A stretch of 64,000 nucleotides of DNA, from contig JAKFFJ010000076.1 of assembly GCA_036675265.1 (NCBI GenBank), forward strand, positions 124,001 through 188,000, in the 5' to 3' direction. Source of the DNA: CAMPJU01 sp036675265 (GTDB lineage Bacteria > Pseudomonadota > Gammaproteobacteria > Xanthomonadales > Xanthomonadaceae). Positions 16,387-22,814 of the stretch are shown here, piece by piece (the stretch's first letter is position 1; each line of letters starts with the position of its first letter). Position numbers and translations under genes: made by a program. Below the pieces are notes generated by a model, which saw only the letters and a list, made by a program, of their open reading frames with translations, had not been told where the DNA came from and searched no databases.

Positions 16387-16866
16387 ATGAAGGAACTGAT
16401 CCTGCTCCGCCACGCGCATGCCGAGCCGACGCTGCCCGGCGGCGTGGACCTGGACCGGCCGTTGTCGCCCGAAGGCCTGGCCGAGGCCGAATCCGCCGGG
16501 CGCTGGCTGAAGGAGCAGGCGCTGGTGCCGGACCGCGTGTTGTCCTCACCGGCGCGGCGCACGCGCGAGACCGTCGAGGCGGTGCTCGGCGTCATCGGCT
16601 ACGTCGACCAGCGCCTCGAGGAGGCCATCTACGACGCCACGCCCGGCACGCTGATCGGCCTGGCGGACGCACATCGCGAGTGCGACCGCGTGTTGCTGGT
16701 CGGCCACAACCCCGGGCTGGAGCGACTGGCGGCGCTGCTGCACAGCGGCCAGTCCGGCGAATACCGCGGCATGCCGCCCGGCTCGGTGGCGGTGCTGGCG
16801 TTCAACGACGAGGACGCGCCGCTGGAACCCGGCAGCGCCAGGCTGGCCGCGTTCTGGTGGCCGTAG
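16387..16866 (+). CDS. sixA: Phosphohistidine phosphatase SixA
   Basis: 159 residues of the histidine-phosphatase superfamily: the nucleophile His9 in LLRHAHAE, Arg in SSPARRTRET, and the second catalytic His in LLVGHNPGLE. SixA removes phosphate from histidines of Hpt domains and the nitrogen phosphotransferase system, so it could act on the hybrid kinase encoded 2 kb upstream, although that is inference. The length is usual for SixA. It starts 30 bases after the orphan parA and ends four bases before the YceI gene, so the three probably share a transcript. Confidence 0.92.
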   Translation: MKELILLRHAHAEPTLPGGVDLDRPLSPEGLAEAESAGRWLKEQALVPDRVLSSPARRTRETVEAVLGVIGYVDQRLEEAIYDATPGTLIGLADAHRECDRVLLVGHNPGLERLAALLHSGQSGEYRGMPPGSVAVLAFNDEDAPLEPGSARLAAFWWP

Positions 16867-16869
16867 ACC

Positions 16870-17508
16870 ATGGGGTGGCCAGTGTCGCCAAGTTGGCTGG
16901 CCCTGCTGGCAGCAGTGCTGGCCGCCCCTGTGGGAGCCGGCATGCCGGCGAAGGGCTTCGCCGCCGTGGCGGCTCCCACATCGGATCTGGCCCCAGCGCA
17001 CCAGGTCCTGCCATTCGACACCACGCATAGCCGCGTCGGCTTCCAGCTGCAGACCCGCTGGGGCCAGCACCTGCGCGGCGAGTTCCCCGCGTACGAAGGC
17101 GAAGTGCGCGTGTATCCGGACGGCCGCCGCGACGTGCACATGCGCCTGGACAGTACGCGGATGCACATCGTCGGAAATCGGCGCTACACCCGCTGGGCGA
17201 AAGGGCCCGACTTCTTCGACGTCGCCGATTACCCGGTCATCCGGTTCGTGTCCGAGACCTACGATGCAACGCTGTTGCGCGAGGGCGGCGCACTGCACGG
17301 CACCCTGACCATGCGCGATGTCTCGCGCCCGGTGCGCTTCGTGCTCGAACCCGCCACCTGCGACGCGCCGGGTGTCGCGTGCGACGTCGTCGCCAGCGGG
17401 GAGGTCGACCGGACCGACTTCGGCATGGACGACTGGCGCGTCGCGGTGGGCGATACCGTCCGCTTCGAGTTGCGGGTGCGGACCGCCGGGCCGGCGGAGT
17501 CGCAATGA
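16870..17508 (+). CDS. YceI-family periplasmic lipid-binding protein with a translated repeat
   Basis: 212 residues. A hydrophobic signal segment (WLALLAAVLAA, about residues 9-19) is followed by residues 21-37 encoded entirely by the dispersed palindromic element at 16930-16980, and then by the YceI beta-barrel (about 45-207: FDTTHSRVGFQLQTRW, RDVHMRLDS, DVADYPVIRF, DRTDFGMDDWRV), which binds isoprenoid-like lipids in the periplasm. The element falls right where signal peptidase would cut, so it may supply the cleavage site (for example AVAAP) or a linker. The ATGA overlap with the next gene implies translational coupling to the phospholipase-D protein. Confidence 0.9.
   Translation: MGWPVSPSWLALLAAVLAAPVGAGMPAKGFAAVAAPTSDLAPAHQVLPFDTTHSRVGFQLQTRWGQHLRGEFPAYEGEVRVYPDGRRDVHMRLDSTRMHIVGNRRYTRWAKGPDFFDVADYPVIRFVSETYDATLLREGGALHGTLTMRDVSRPVRFVLEPATCDAPGVACDVVASGEVDRTDFGMDDWRVAVGDTVRFELRVRTAGPAESQ
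16930..16980. repeat. Palindromic repeat inside YceI coding sequence (51 bp)
   Basis: A complete element: GTGGGAGCCGGCATGCCGGC, GAAGGGCTTCG, then GCCGTGGCGGCTCCCAC plus A. It begins exactly on a codon boundary and is 17 codons long, adding Val-Gly-Ala-Gly-Met-Pro-Ala-Lys-Gly-Phe-Ala-Ala-Val-Ala-Ala-Pro-Thr. Confidence 0.9.
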
Positions 17509-19424
17509 ACCCCTGGCTGCGCACGACGGTGCTGTTGCTCGCGCTGGCCGGCAGCGCGTGCGCGACGCTGTCGCCCGCCGAGCGGGACCGCGCGCAGTCG
17601 ATCGCCCTGGCGGCGCGCAGCGCGGAGGTGACCTGCGACGCGCCCGACGCGTGCGCCGACAGCTCGCCCGTGCGCGACATGGGCGGCCGCGCGTTCGCCG
17701 CCTCGACGCCCGGCGATCCACGCCATTACGTCGTCATCCTCGACGCCGGGCAGGACGCGTTGCTCGCGCGCCTGGACCTCATCCGCAGCGCTACCAGCAG
17801 CATCGACCTGCAGACCTACATCTTCGACCAGGACGATGCCGGCCGGCTGTTCCTGGAGGAGTTGCTGGCAGCCGCGCGCCGCGGCGTGCGCGTGCGCGTG
17901 CTGATCGACCAGCTTTCCGCGCTCGAGGAGATCGAGACGCTGGCGGCGCTGGCGGGCGCGCACCAGAACTTCCAGCTGCGCATCTACAACCCGACGTTCG
18001 GCCGTGCCCAGCCGAACTATTTCCATTACGCGATGAGCGTGCTGTGCTGCTTCCGCGAGTTCAACCAGCGCATGCACAGCAAGCTGCTGCTGGTCGACGG
18101 CGCGGTGGGCATCACGGGCGGGCGCAACTACCAGAACGACTACTACGACTGGGATCCCCACTACGACTTCCGCGACCGCGACCTCCTGGTGGCCGGGCCG
18201 GAGGCGCGCGACATGCGCGCCAATTTCGAGGCGTTCTGGACGGACCGGCGCAGCGTGCCGGCCGCGCGCCTGACCGACGTGGGCGGCTACCTGCTCGCGC
18301 ACGGCGTGCCCCCGCTCGACCTGGGGGCCTACGCTTTGCCGGAGCGCGCGGCAGAGGCCCGCGCGGCCGCCGAGGATGCCGCGCTGCTGCACGAACGCCT
18401 GGTGGTGCCCGCGCACGCGGTGGGCGAGGTGCACTTCATCGCCGACCTGCCCGACAAGCACGACCCGGAAGCCGAGGGCATCGATGACGGCGACCGGGCG
18501 TCGGTGGTGCTGCGCCGGCTGATCGAGTCGGCACGGGACGAGGTGCTGCTGCAGACCCCGTACCTGGTGCTGTCCGAGGCCGCGCAGGACGTTTTCTCCG
18601 GCCTGCACGACCGCCCCGACGCGCCGCGCGTCACGGTGTCGACCAACAGCCTGGCCGCGACCGACGCGTTCATGGTCTACGCCCTGTCGCACAAGTACAA
18701 GCGCACGTACCTGCGCGACTACGGGTTCCACCTCTACGAGTACAAGCCGTTCCCCGGGGACGCGCCCATCGATTTCGCGTCGACCGGGGCCACCCTGCCG
18801 GCGCCGCCGGTGCCGGGCGAGACGGTGGTCGAGACCGGGCGGGTGGAACGCGGCAGCGCGCTGCGGCGGCGGCTGCGGTTGCGGACCGAGACGCGGCCGT
18901 CGTTCCTGTCGCTGGGGCCGGTCACGGAGCCGGTGCGCCTGGAGCGCGCGGGCCTGCGCATCGGGCTGCACGCGAAGTCGCTGGTGGTGGACGAGCGCGT
19001 CGGCGTGGTGGGCACCCACAACTTCGATCCGCGGTCCGACAACTACAACACCGAGAGCGCGGTGGTGGTGCCCGACCCCGCGTTCGCGCAGGCGCTGGCC
19101 GCGAGCATCCGCCGCGACATCGCGCCGGAAAATTCCTGGCTGATCGCCCGCCGGCCCAAGCCGCCGGTGCTGTCCGGGCTGGAGTACTCGCTCGGCAAGG
19201 TGTTCGAGCAGCTGCCGTTGTTCGACCTCTGGCCGATCCGCTATGCCACCAGCTACGAGTTCCAGCCGGGACCGGGATGCCCGGTGCCGGTCCCGCGCGA
19301 CCACCCCGACTTCGAGCGGTGCTACGAGCCCGTCGGGGACTTCCCCGAGGTCGCCGTGGGCCCCAAGTGGCTGTACACGCGGATCCTGATGGCCTTCGGG
19401 GCGGGCCTGGCCCCCGTCCTGTAG
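17505..19424 (+). CDS. Phospholipase D family protein, cardiolipin synthase C-like
   Basis: 639 residues with two HKD motifs: HSKLLLVDGAVGITGGRN and HAKSLVVDERVGVVGTHNFD, each followed by the usual GG or Asn/Asp turn. This matches the ClsC/YmdC-type synthases that transfer phosphatidyl groups to make cardiolipin. The N-terminus (LLLALAGSACATLS) looks like a lipoprotein or secretion signal, so the enzyme probably faces the periplasm. It overlaps the YceI stop by four bases. Its own stop codon and final residues are formed by a second repeat family (19418-19488), meaning the original C-terminus may have been trimmed. Confidence 0.9.
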   Translation: MNPWLRTTVLLLALAGSACATLSPAERDRAQSIALAARSAEVTCDAPDACADSSPVRDMGGRAFAASTPGDPRHYVVILDAGQDALLARLDLIRSATSSIDLQTYIFDQDDAGRLFLEELLAAARRGVRVRVLIDQLSALEEIETLAALAGAHQNFQLRIYNPTFGRAQPNYFHYAMSVLCCFREFNQRMHSKLLLVDGAVGITGGRNYQNDYYDWDPHYDFRDRDLLVAGPEARDMRANFEAFWTDRRSVPAARLTDVGGYLLAHGVPPLDLGAYALPERAAEARAAAEDAALLHERLVVPAHAVGEVHFIADLPDKHDPEAEGIDDGDRASVVLRRLIESARDEVLLQTPYLVLSEAAQDVFSGLHDRPDAPRVTVSTNSLAATDAFMVYALSHKYKRTYLRDYGFHLYEYKPFPGDAPIDFASTGATLPAPPVPGETVVETGRVERGSALRRRLRLRTETRPSFLSLGPVTEPVRLERAGLRIGLHAKSLVVDERVGVVGTHNFDPRSDNYNTESAVVVPDPAFAQALAASIRRDIAPENSWLIARRPKPPVLSGLEYSLGKVFEQLPLFDLWPIRYATSYEFQPGPGCPVPVPRDHPDFERCYEPVGDFPEVAVGPKWLYTRILMAFGAGLAPVL

Positions 19425-19488
19425 GAGCGGCGCAAGCCGCGATGCCTTTGGCGAGGCGCCCGGTCGCGGCTTCCGCCGCTCCTACAGG
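19418..19488. repeat. GTAGGAGCGGCGCAAGCC-type inverted repeat
   Basis: CCTGTAGGAGCGGCGCAAGC at the left and GGCTTCCGCCGCTCCTACAGG at the right form a long inverted repeat around GATGCCTTTGGCGAGGCGCC. It is unrelated to the GTGGGAGCC family. The TAG within its left arm terminates the phospholipase-D gene. Confidence 0.8.
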
Positions 19489-19530
19489 GGTGCCGACGGT
19501 GGGGTGACTTCCGGCCCATGCGGATTGGTT

Positions 19531-19558
19531 TTGGTGTTGTAGTCTACCAATACACCAA
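19531..19558. promoter_or_regulatory. Imperfect 28-bp palindrome, probable operator of the small gene
   Basis: TTGGTGT (19531-19537) and ACACCAA (19552-19558) are perfect arms; between them TGTAGTC faces TACCAAT imperfectly. ACCAAT is also repeated directly at 19546 and 19554. The size and GGTGT/ACACC ends resemble operators of GntR/YtrA-type repressors, but no regulator gene is adjacent, so the binder is unknown. Confidence 0.5.
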
Positions 19559-19596
19559 TTCACGCCGGGTCCCCGGCACCACCGCAGAGGCTAGCC

Positions 19597-19797
19597 ATGA
19601 ACACCGTCGTCCGTCCGTTCCCGTCCCCCTCCCAGCCGCGCAACGTCGCCGTGGAGCGGCGCGGGTCGGCAGTCGCCAGGACCGCCCGCCGCAGCGAGCG
19701 CGACTTCGGCGTCGGCTACGGCAAGAGCAGTGGCTATGCCAGCCCGGACCGGCGCTATGCCCCCGACTGGCGTCAGCGCTCCTTCCGCTTCGCCTGA
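19597..19797 (+). CDS. Small basic protein with GYGKSSGYAS tail
   Basis: 66 residues, strongly basic and low in hydrophobic residues, probably disordered. I recognise no family. The second half (residues 35-64, with GVGYGKSSGYAS then DRRYAPDWR) closely matches the last 32 residues of the YkvA-like protein encoded next (GAGYGKSSGYAS, KRTYAD). It stands alone between the 19531-19558 palindrome and a strong terminator at 19818-19873, so it is its own transcription unit. Its ATG is a plausible start, with AGAGG upstream (19587-19591). Codon use fits the genome. Confidence 0.7.
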   Translation: MNTVVRPFPSPSQPRNVAVERRGSAVARTARRSERDFGVGYGKSSGYASPDRRYAPDWRQRSFRFA

Positions 19798-19817
19798 CCG
19801 ATTCGCTTCTCTCCCCG

Positions 19818-19873
19818 CCGCGTTCCCGGGCCGCGAACTCCCCCTCGCGGGCCCGGCGAACGCGGACTTTTTT
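19818..19873 (+). terminator. Strong rho-independent terminator
   Basis: CCGCGTTC-CCGGGCC-GCGA pairs with TCGC-GGGCCCGG-CGAACGCGG around an ACTCCCCC loop, followed by ACTTTTTT. It closes the 66-residue protein's transcript. Confidence 0.85.
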
Positions 19874-19914
19874 GGTAGGCTGCCGCGTTCCACACCCGCG
19901 CAAATGGACCCGCC

Positions 19915-20532
19915 ATGTCGATCTCGCTGACGCTCGAACTCAACGACCGGGACCTGGCGCATTTCCAGGACGCCATGGAGGCGGCGCAGAAGGCCGCGGC
20001 CGGCAAGGGCGAGGCGGACATCGTGGAATGCGCGTCGAAGCTGCTCGTCGAGGCGCGTGGCGAGCAGGTCCCGGATTTCATCCTGGAGCGCCTGCTGCGG
20101 CTCGACGACCTGATCGCCATGGTGCGCGACGAGGGCTGGGCGATGGGCGGCGAGGACCGCCAGCGCGTGCTGTCGGCGCTGACCTATTTCTGCGAGCCGG
20201 CCGATGTCATCCCCGACCACGTCAAGGTGCTCGGCTACCTCGATGACGCGGTCATGATCGAGCTGTGCGTGCGCGACCTGCAGCACGAGATCGACGCGTA
20301 CGACGAGTTCTGCGACTACCGCCAGCGCGAGGCCCAGCGCCGCTCCCTCGAGCCCGCCAAGGTGGGCCGCGCCGACTGGCTGGGCACGCGCCGCGACGAA
20401 CTGGTCGAGCGCATGCATCGTCGCCGCGCGCGCGACACCGGCGCCGGCTACGGCAAGAGCAGCGGCTACGCCTCCGGCAAGCGCACCTACGCCGACCGCG
20501 GCTGGCGCCCCGGATTGTTCAGCGCGGGCTGA
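19915..20532 (+). CDS. YkvA/DUF1232-family protein with GYGKSSGYAS tail
   Basis: 205 residues. The DUF1232 core sits at about 85-125 (ALTYFCEPADVIPDHVKVLG, then YLDDAVMIELCV), a short amphipathic hairpin found in YkvA-type proteins of unknown function. An N-terminal helical region and a basic linker (QRRSLEP..., MHRRRARD) surround it. The last 32 residues repeat the tail of the preceding 66-residue protein, which is the only other place in the window where this motif occurs. The ATG is at 19915, with its own promoter probably in the 40 bases after the terminator. Confidence 0.82.
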   Translation: MSISLTLELNDRDLAHFQDAMEAAQKAAAGKGEADIVECASKLLVEARGEQVPDFILERLLRLDDLIAMVRDEGWAMGGEDRQRVLSALTYFCEPADVIPDHVKVLGYLDDAVMIELCVRDLQHEIDAYDEFCDYRQREAQRRSLEPAKVGRADWLGTRRDELVERMHRRRARDTGAGYGKSSGYASGKRTYADRGWRPGLFSAG

Positions 20533-20549
20533 CCCGCGGCACCCCGCCC

Positions 20550-20972
20550 GTGCCGTTCCTGCGCCGGCCCGCACCGGCCGAACTCGACGCGTTGTCCGCG
20601 GGCACCGCGATCGAGCGGTTGGGCATCGCCTTCACCGAACTGGGCGACGACTTCCTGCGCGCGACCATGCCCGTGGACGCGCGCACGGTGCAGCCGTACG
20701 GCCTGCTGCACGGCGGCGCCTCGGTGCTGCTGGCCGAAACGCTGGGCAGCTCCGCCGGCAACCTGTGCGTACCGGACGGGCAGCGCGTGGTCGGCATCGA
20801 GATCAACGCCAACCACCTGCAGGCCGTCACCGGCGGGATCGTGACCGGCACCGCGCGCCCGCTGCATGTCGGCCGGCGCACGCAGGTCTGGGAGATCCGG
20901 ATCGAGGACGCGCAGGGGCGGCTGGCCTGCGTGTCGCGACTGACCCTGGCGGTGGTCGGCGCACCGGCCTGA
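20550..20972 (+). CDS. Hotdog-fold acyl-CoA thioesterase (PaaI/MenI type)
   Basis: 140 residues from a GTG start (PFLRRPAPAELDAL). LLHGGASVLLAETLGSSAG is the diagnostic helix of this family, with the catalytic Glu in AET and the HGG turn, and GIEINANHLQAV is the second strand. Such enzymes hydrolyse aromatic or menaquinone-precursor acyl-CoAs; which one here is not shown. It begins 17 bases after the YkvA-like gene and is followed 25 bases later by plsC. The longer open frame upstream overlaps the YkvA gene in another frame and lacks similarity. Confidence 0.9.
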   Translation: MPFLRRPAPAELDALSAGTAIERLGIAFTELGDDFLRATMPVDARTVQPYGLLHGGASVLLAETLGSSAGNLCVPDGQRVVGIEINANHLQAVTGGIVTGTARPLHVGRRTQVWEIRIEDAQGRLACVSRLTLAVVGAPA

Positions 20973-20997
20973 CACGCACTCCGGTATCGTTTGCACG

Positions 20998-21756
20998 ATG
21001 ATCCGCGTGCTGCGCTACCTCGTGCGCATTCCCCTGTTGCTCGTGCACCTGCTGGTGCTGTTGCCGGTGGCCATGGCCGTCGTGAGCCTGCCCTGGGCGC
21101 GGCGCGGCGAACACGGCCAGCGGGTGGACAACCGCGTCGTGCGCTGGTGGTCGGCGGGCCTGGTGCGCGTGTTCGGCTTCCGGCTGCGGCGCATCGGCGA
21201 ACCGCTCCCCGGCGCGGTGCTGTTCGTCGCCAACCATGTCAGCTGGATCGACATCGTGGTGCTGCACAGCCAGCGGATGATGGGCTTCGTCGCCAAGCGC
21301 GAGATCGAGAAGTGGCCGCTCGTCGGCTGGATGGCGGGGCGCGCGGAGACGATCTTCCACCAGCGCGGCAACAGCGAATCGCTGGGCGGCGTGCTGCACG
21401 AGATGCTGGCGCGCCTGCGCACCGGGCGCTCGGTGGGCGTGTTCCCGGAGGGGCGCACCCGCGACGGGCGCGAAGTCGGGCCGTTCCACGCGCGGATCTT
21501 CCTGGCCGCGGTCGAGACCGGCGCCCAGGTCCAGCCGGTGGCGTTGCGTTACGGCGAGCACGGAGCAGCGCAGGCCACCGTCGCCTTCCGGCCCGGCGAG
21601 AGCTTCCTGGGCAACTTCCTGAGGCTGCTCGGGGAGCCGGCGCGCGTGGCCGAGGTGCACTTCCTTGCACCGATCGGCACCGCCGACACCGTCGGCCGGC
21701 GTCGCATCGCGGAACTGGCGCGCGAACGCATCGTCACGGCGATGCAGGCGCCTTGA
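20998..21756 (+). CDS. plsC: 1-acyl-sn-glycerol-3-phosphate acyltransferase (PlsC family)
   Basis: 252 residues. An N-terminal hydrophobic segment (about 8-32) anchors the enzyme in the inner membrane. The acyltransferase signature NHVSWID (His80, Asp85) and the phosphate-binding FPEGRTRDG (about residues 150-158) are intact; together they define the PlsC/LPLAT family that makes phosphatidic acid or related lipids. The family often has several paralogues, so the acceptor is not certain. A TATCGT hexamer lies seven bases before the ATG, suggesting a very short or absent leader. Confidence 0.9.
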   Translation: MIRVLRYLVRIPLLLVHLLVLLPVAMAVVSLPWARRGEHGQRVDNRVVRWWSAGLVRVFGFRLRRIGEPLPGAVLFVANHVSWIDIVVLHSQRMMGFVAKREIEKWPLVGWMAGRAETIFHQRGNSESLGGVLHEMLARLRTGRSVGVFPEGRTRDGREVGPFHARIFLAAVETGAQVQPVALRYGEHGAAQATVAFRPGESFLGNFLRLLGEPARVAEVHFLAPIGTADTVGRRRIAELARERIVTAMQAP

Positions 21757-21778
21757 GCGCGGCCGCGGGCGGCACGCG

Positions 21779-22774
21779 GTGACCACGGCGCAGTCGCCCT
21801 ACCGCGCGCCGCGCTGGCTGCACAACCCGCACGTGCAGAGCCTGCTCGGCACCAGCCCGGTGCGCCGCCGGATGGCTGCGCGCGCGTTGGCCGCGACCGG
21901 CGCGGTCACGACCACGCACGTGGTGGACGGTGGCAACGGCGTGCGCCTGCAGGGCCTGCACAGCACCGTCCCCGGCCGCGAGCCACTGGGCCTGGCGCTG
22001 CTGCTGCACGGGTGGGAAGGCAGCGCCGAATCCACGTACATGCGGTTGTCGGCCGCGCGGTTGCTGGCGCGCGGCCTGGATGTCTTCCGCCTCAACTTCC
22101 GCGACCACGGCGGCACCCACCACCTCAACGAGGGCATCTTCCATTCGTGCCTGATCGACGAAGTGGTGCATGCGGCCGGCGACATCGCGCGCCGCTTCCA
22201 GGCCGACCCTGCCGCCCCGCTGCGGGTGGGCGGGTACTCGCTCGGCGGCAACTTCGCATTGCGGCTGGGCCTGCGGGCGCCGGCGGCGGGGCTGGCGGTG
22301 TCGCGGATCGCCGCGGTCTGCCCGGTGCTGGATCCCGCCGCGACGATGACGGCGATGGAACGCGGTTTCCCCTTGTATGCGTGGTACTTCCGGCACAAGT
22401 GGACGCGGTCGCTGCGGCGAAAGCAGGCCCTGTTCCCGCAGTTGCTGGCCCTCGACGACCAGACGCTCGGACTGGACCTGCGCCCGCTCACGGGCTGGCT
22501 GGTGGAGCGCCACACCGACTTCGGGCACATCGACCGCTACTTCGACGGGTATTCGATTGCCGGTGATCGCCTGTCCGGCTTGCAGGTGCCGGCCCACCTC
22601 CTGACCAGCGCGGACGACCCGGTCATTCCCGTCGCCGGCTTCGAGGCGCTGCGACTGCCGCCGGCCGCGCACCTGGAGGTCGCCGCGCACGGCGGCCATT
22701 GCGGGTTCCTGCTGGACATGCGCCTGCGCGGGTTCGCGGAGCACTGGATCGCCGAACGGCTCGCCCAACCCTAG
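21779..22774 (+). CDS. YheT-family alpha/beta hydrolase
   Basis: 331 residues from the GTG at 21779. RAPRWLHNPHVQSLLGT is the family opening; LLLHGWEGSAESTYM is the oxyanion loop, GGYSLGGNFAL the nucleophile elbow (Ser in GYSLGG), DDPVIP carries the catalytic Asp and HGGHCGF the His. YheT proteins are esterases of unknown physiological substrate. It follows plsC by 22 bases, so the two probably form an operon. The open frame extends upstream to 21665 inside plsC, but that part has no similarity. Confidence 0.9.
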   Translation: MTTAQSPYRAPRWLHNPHVQSLLGTSPVRRRMAARALAATGAVTTTHVVDGGNGVRLQGLHSTVPGREPLGLALLLHGWEGSAESTYMRLSAARLLARGLDVFRLNFRDHGGTHHLNEGIFHSCLIDEVVHAAGDIARRFQADPAAPLRVGGYSLGGNFALRLGLRAPAAGLAVSRIAAVCPVLDPAATMTAMERGFPLYAWYFRHKWTRSLRRKQALFPQLLALDDQTLGLDLRPLTGWLVERHTDFGHIDRYFDGYSIAGDRLSGLQVPAHLLTSADDPVIPVAGFEALRLPPAAHLEVAAHGGHCGFLLDMRLRGFAEHWIAERLAQP

Positions 22775-22814
22775 CCGGTACAATGGCCGGCTCCCCGCCA
22801 GGCTCCATTTGCCG

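Noticed and set aside
17379..17504. Extended start of the phospholipase-D gene
   Set aside because: The extra 42 residues are Arg-rich, overlap YceI and precede a clear signal sequence at 17505.
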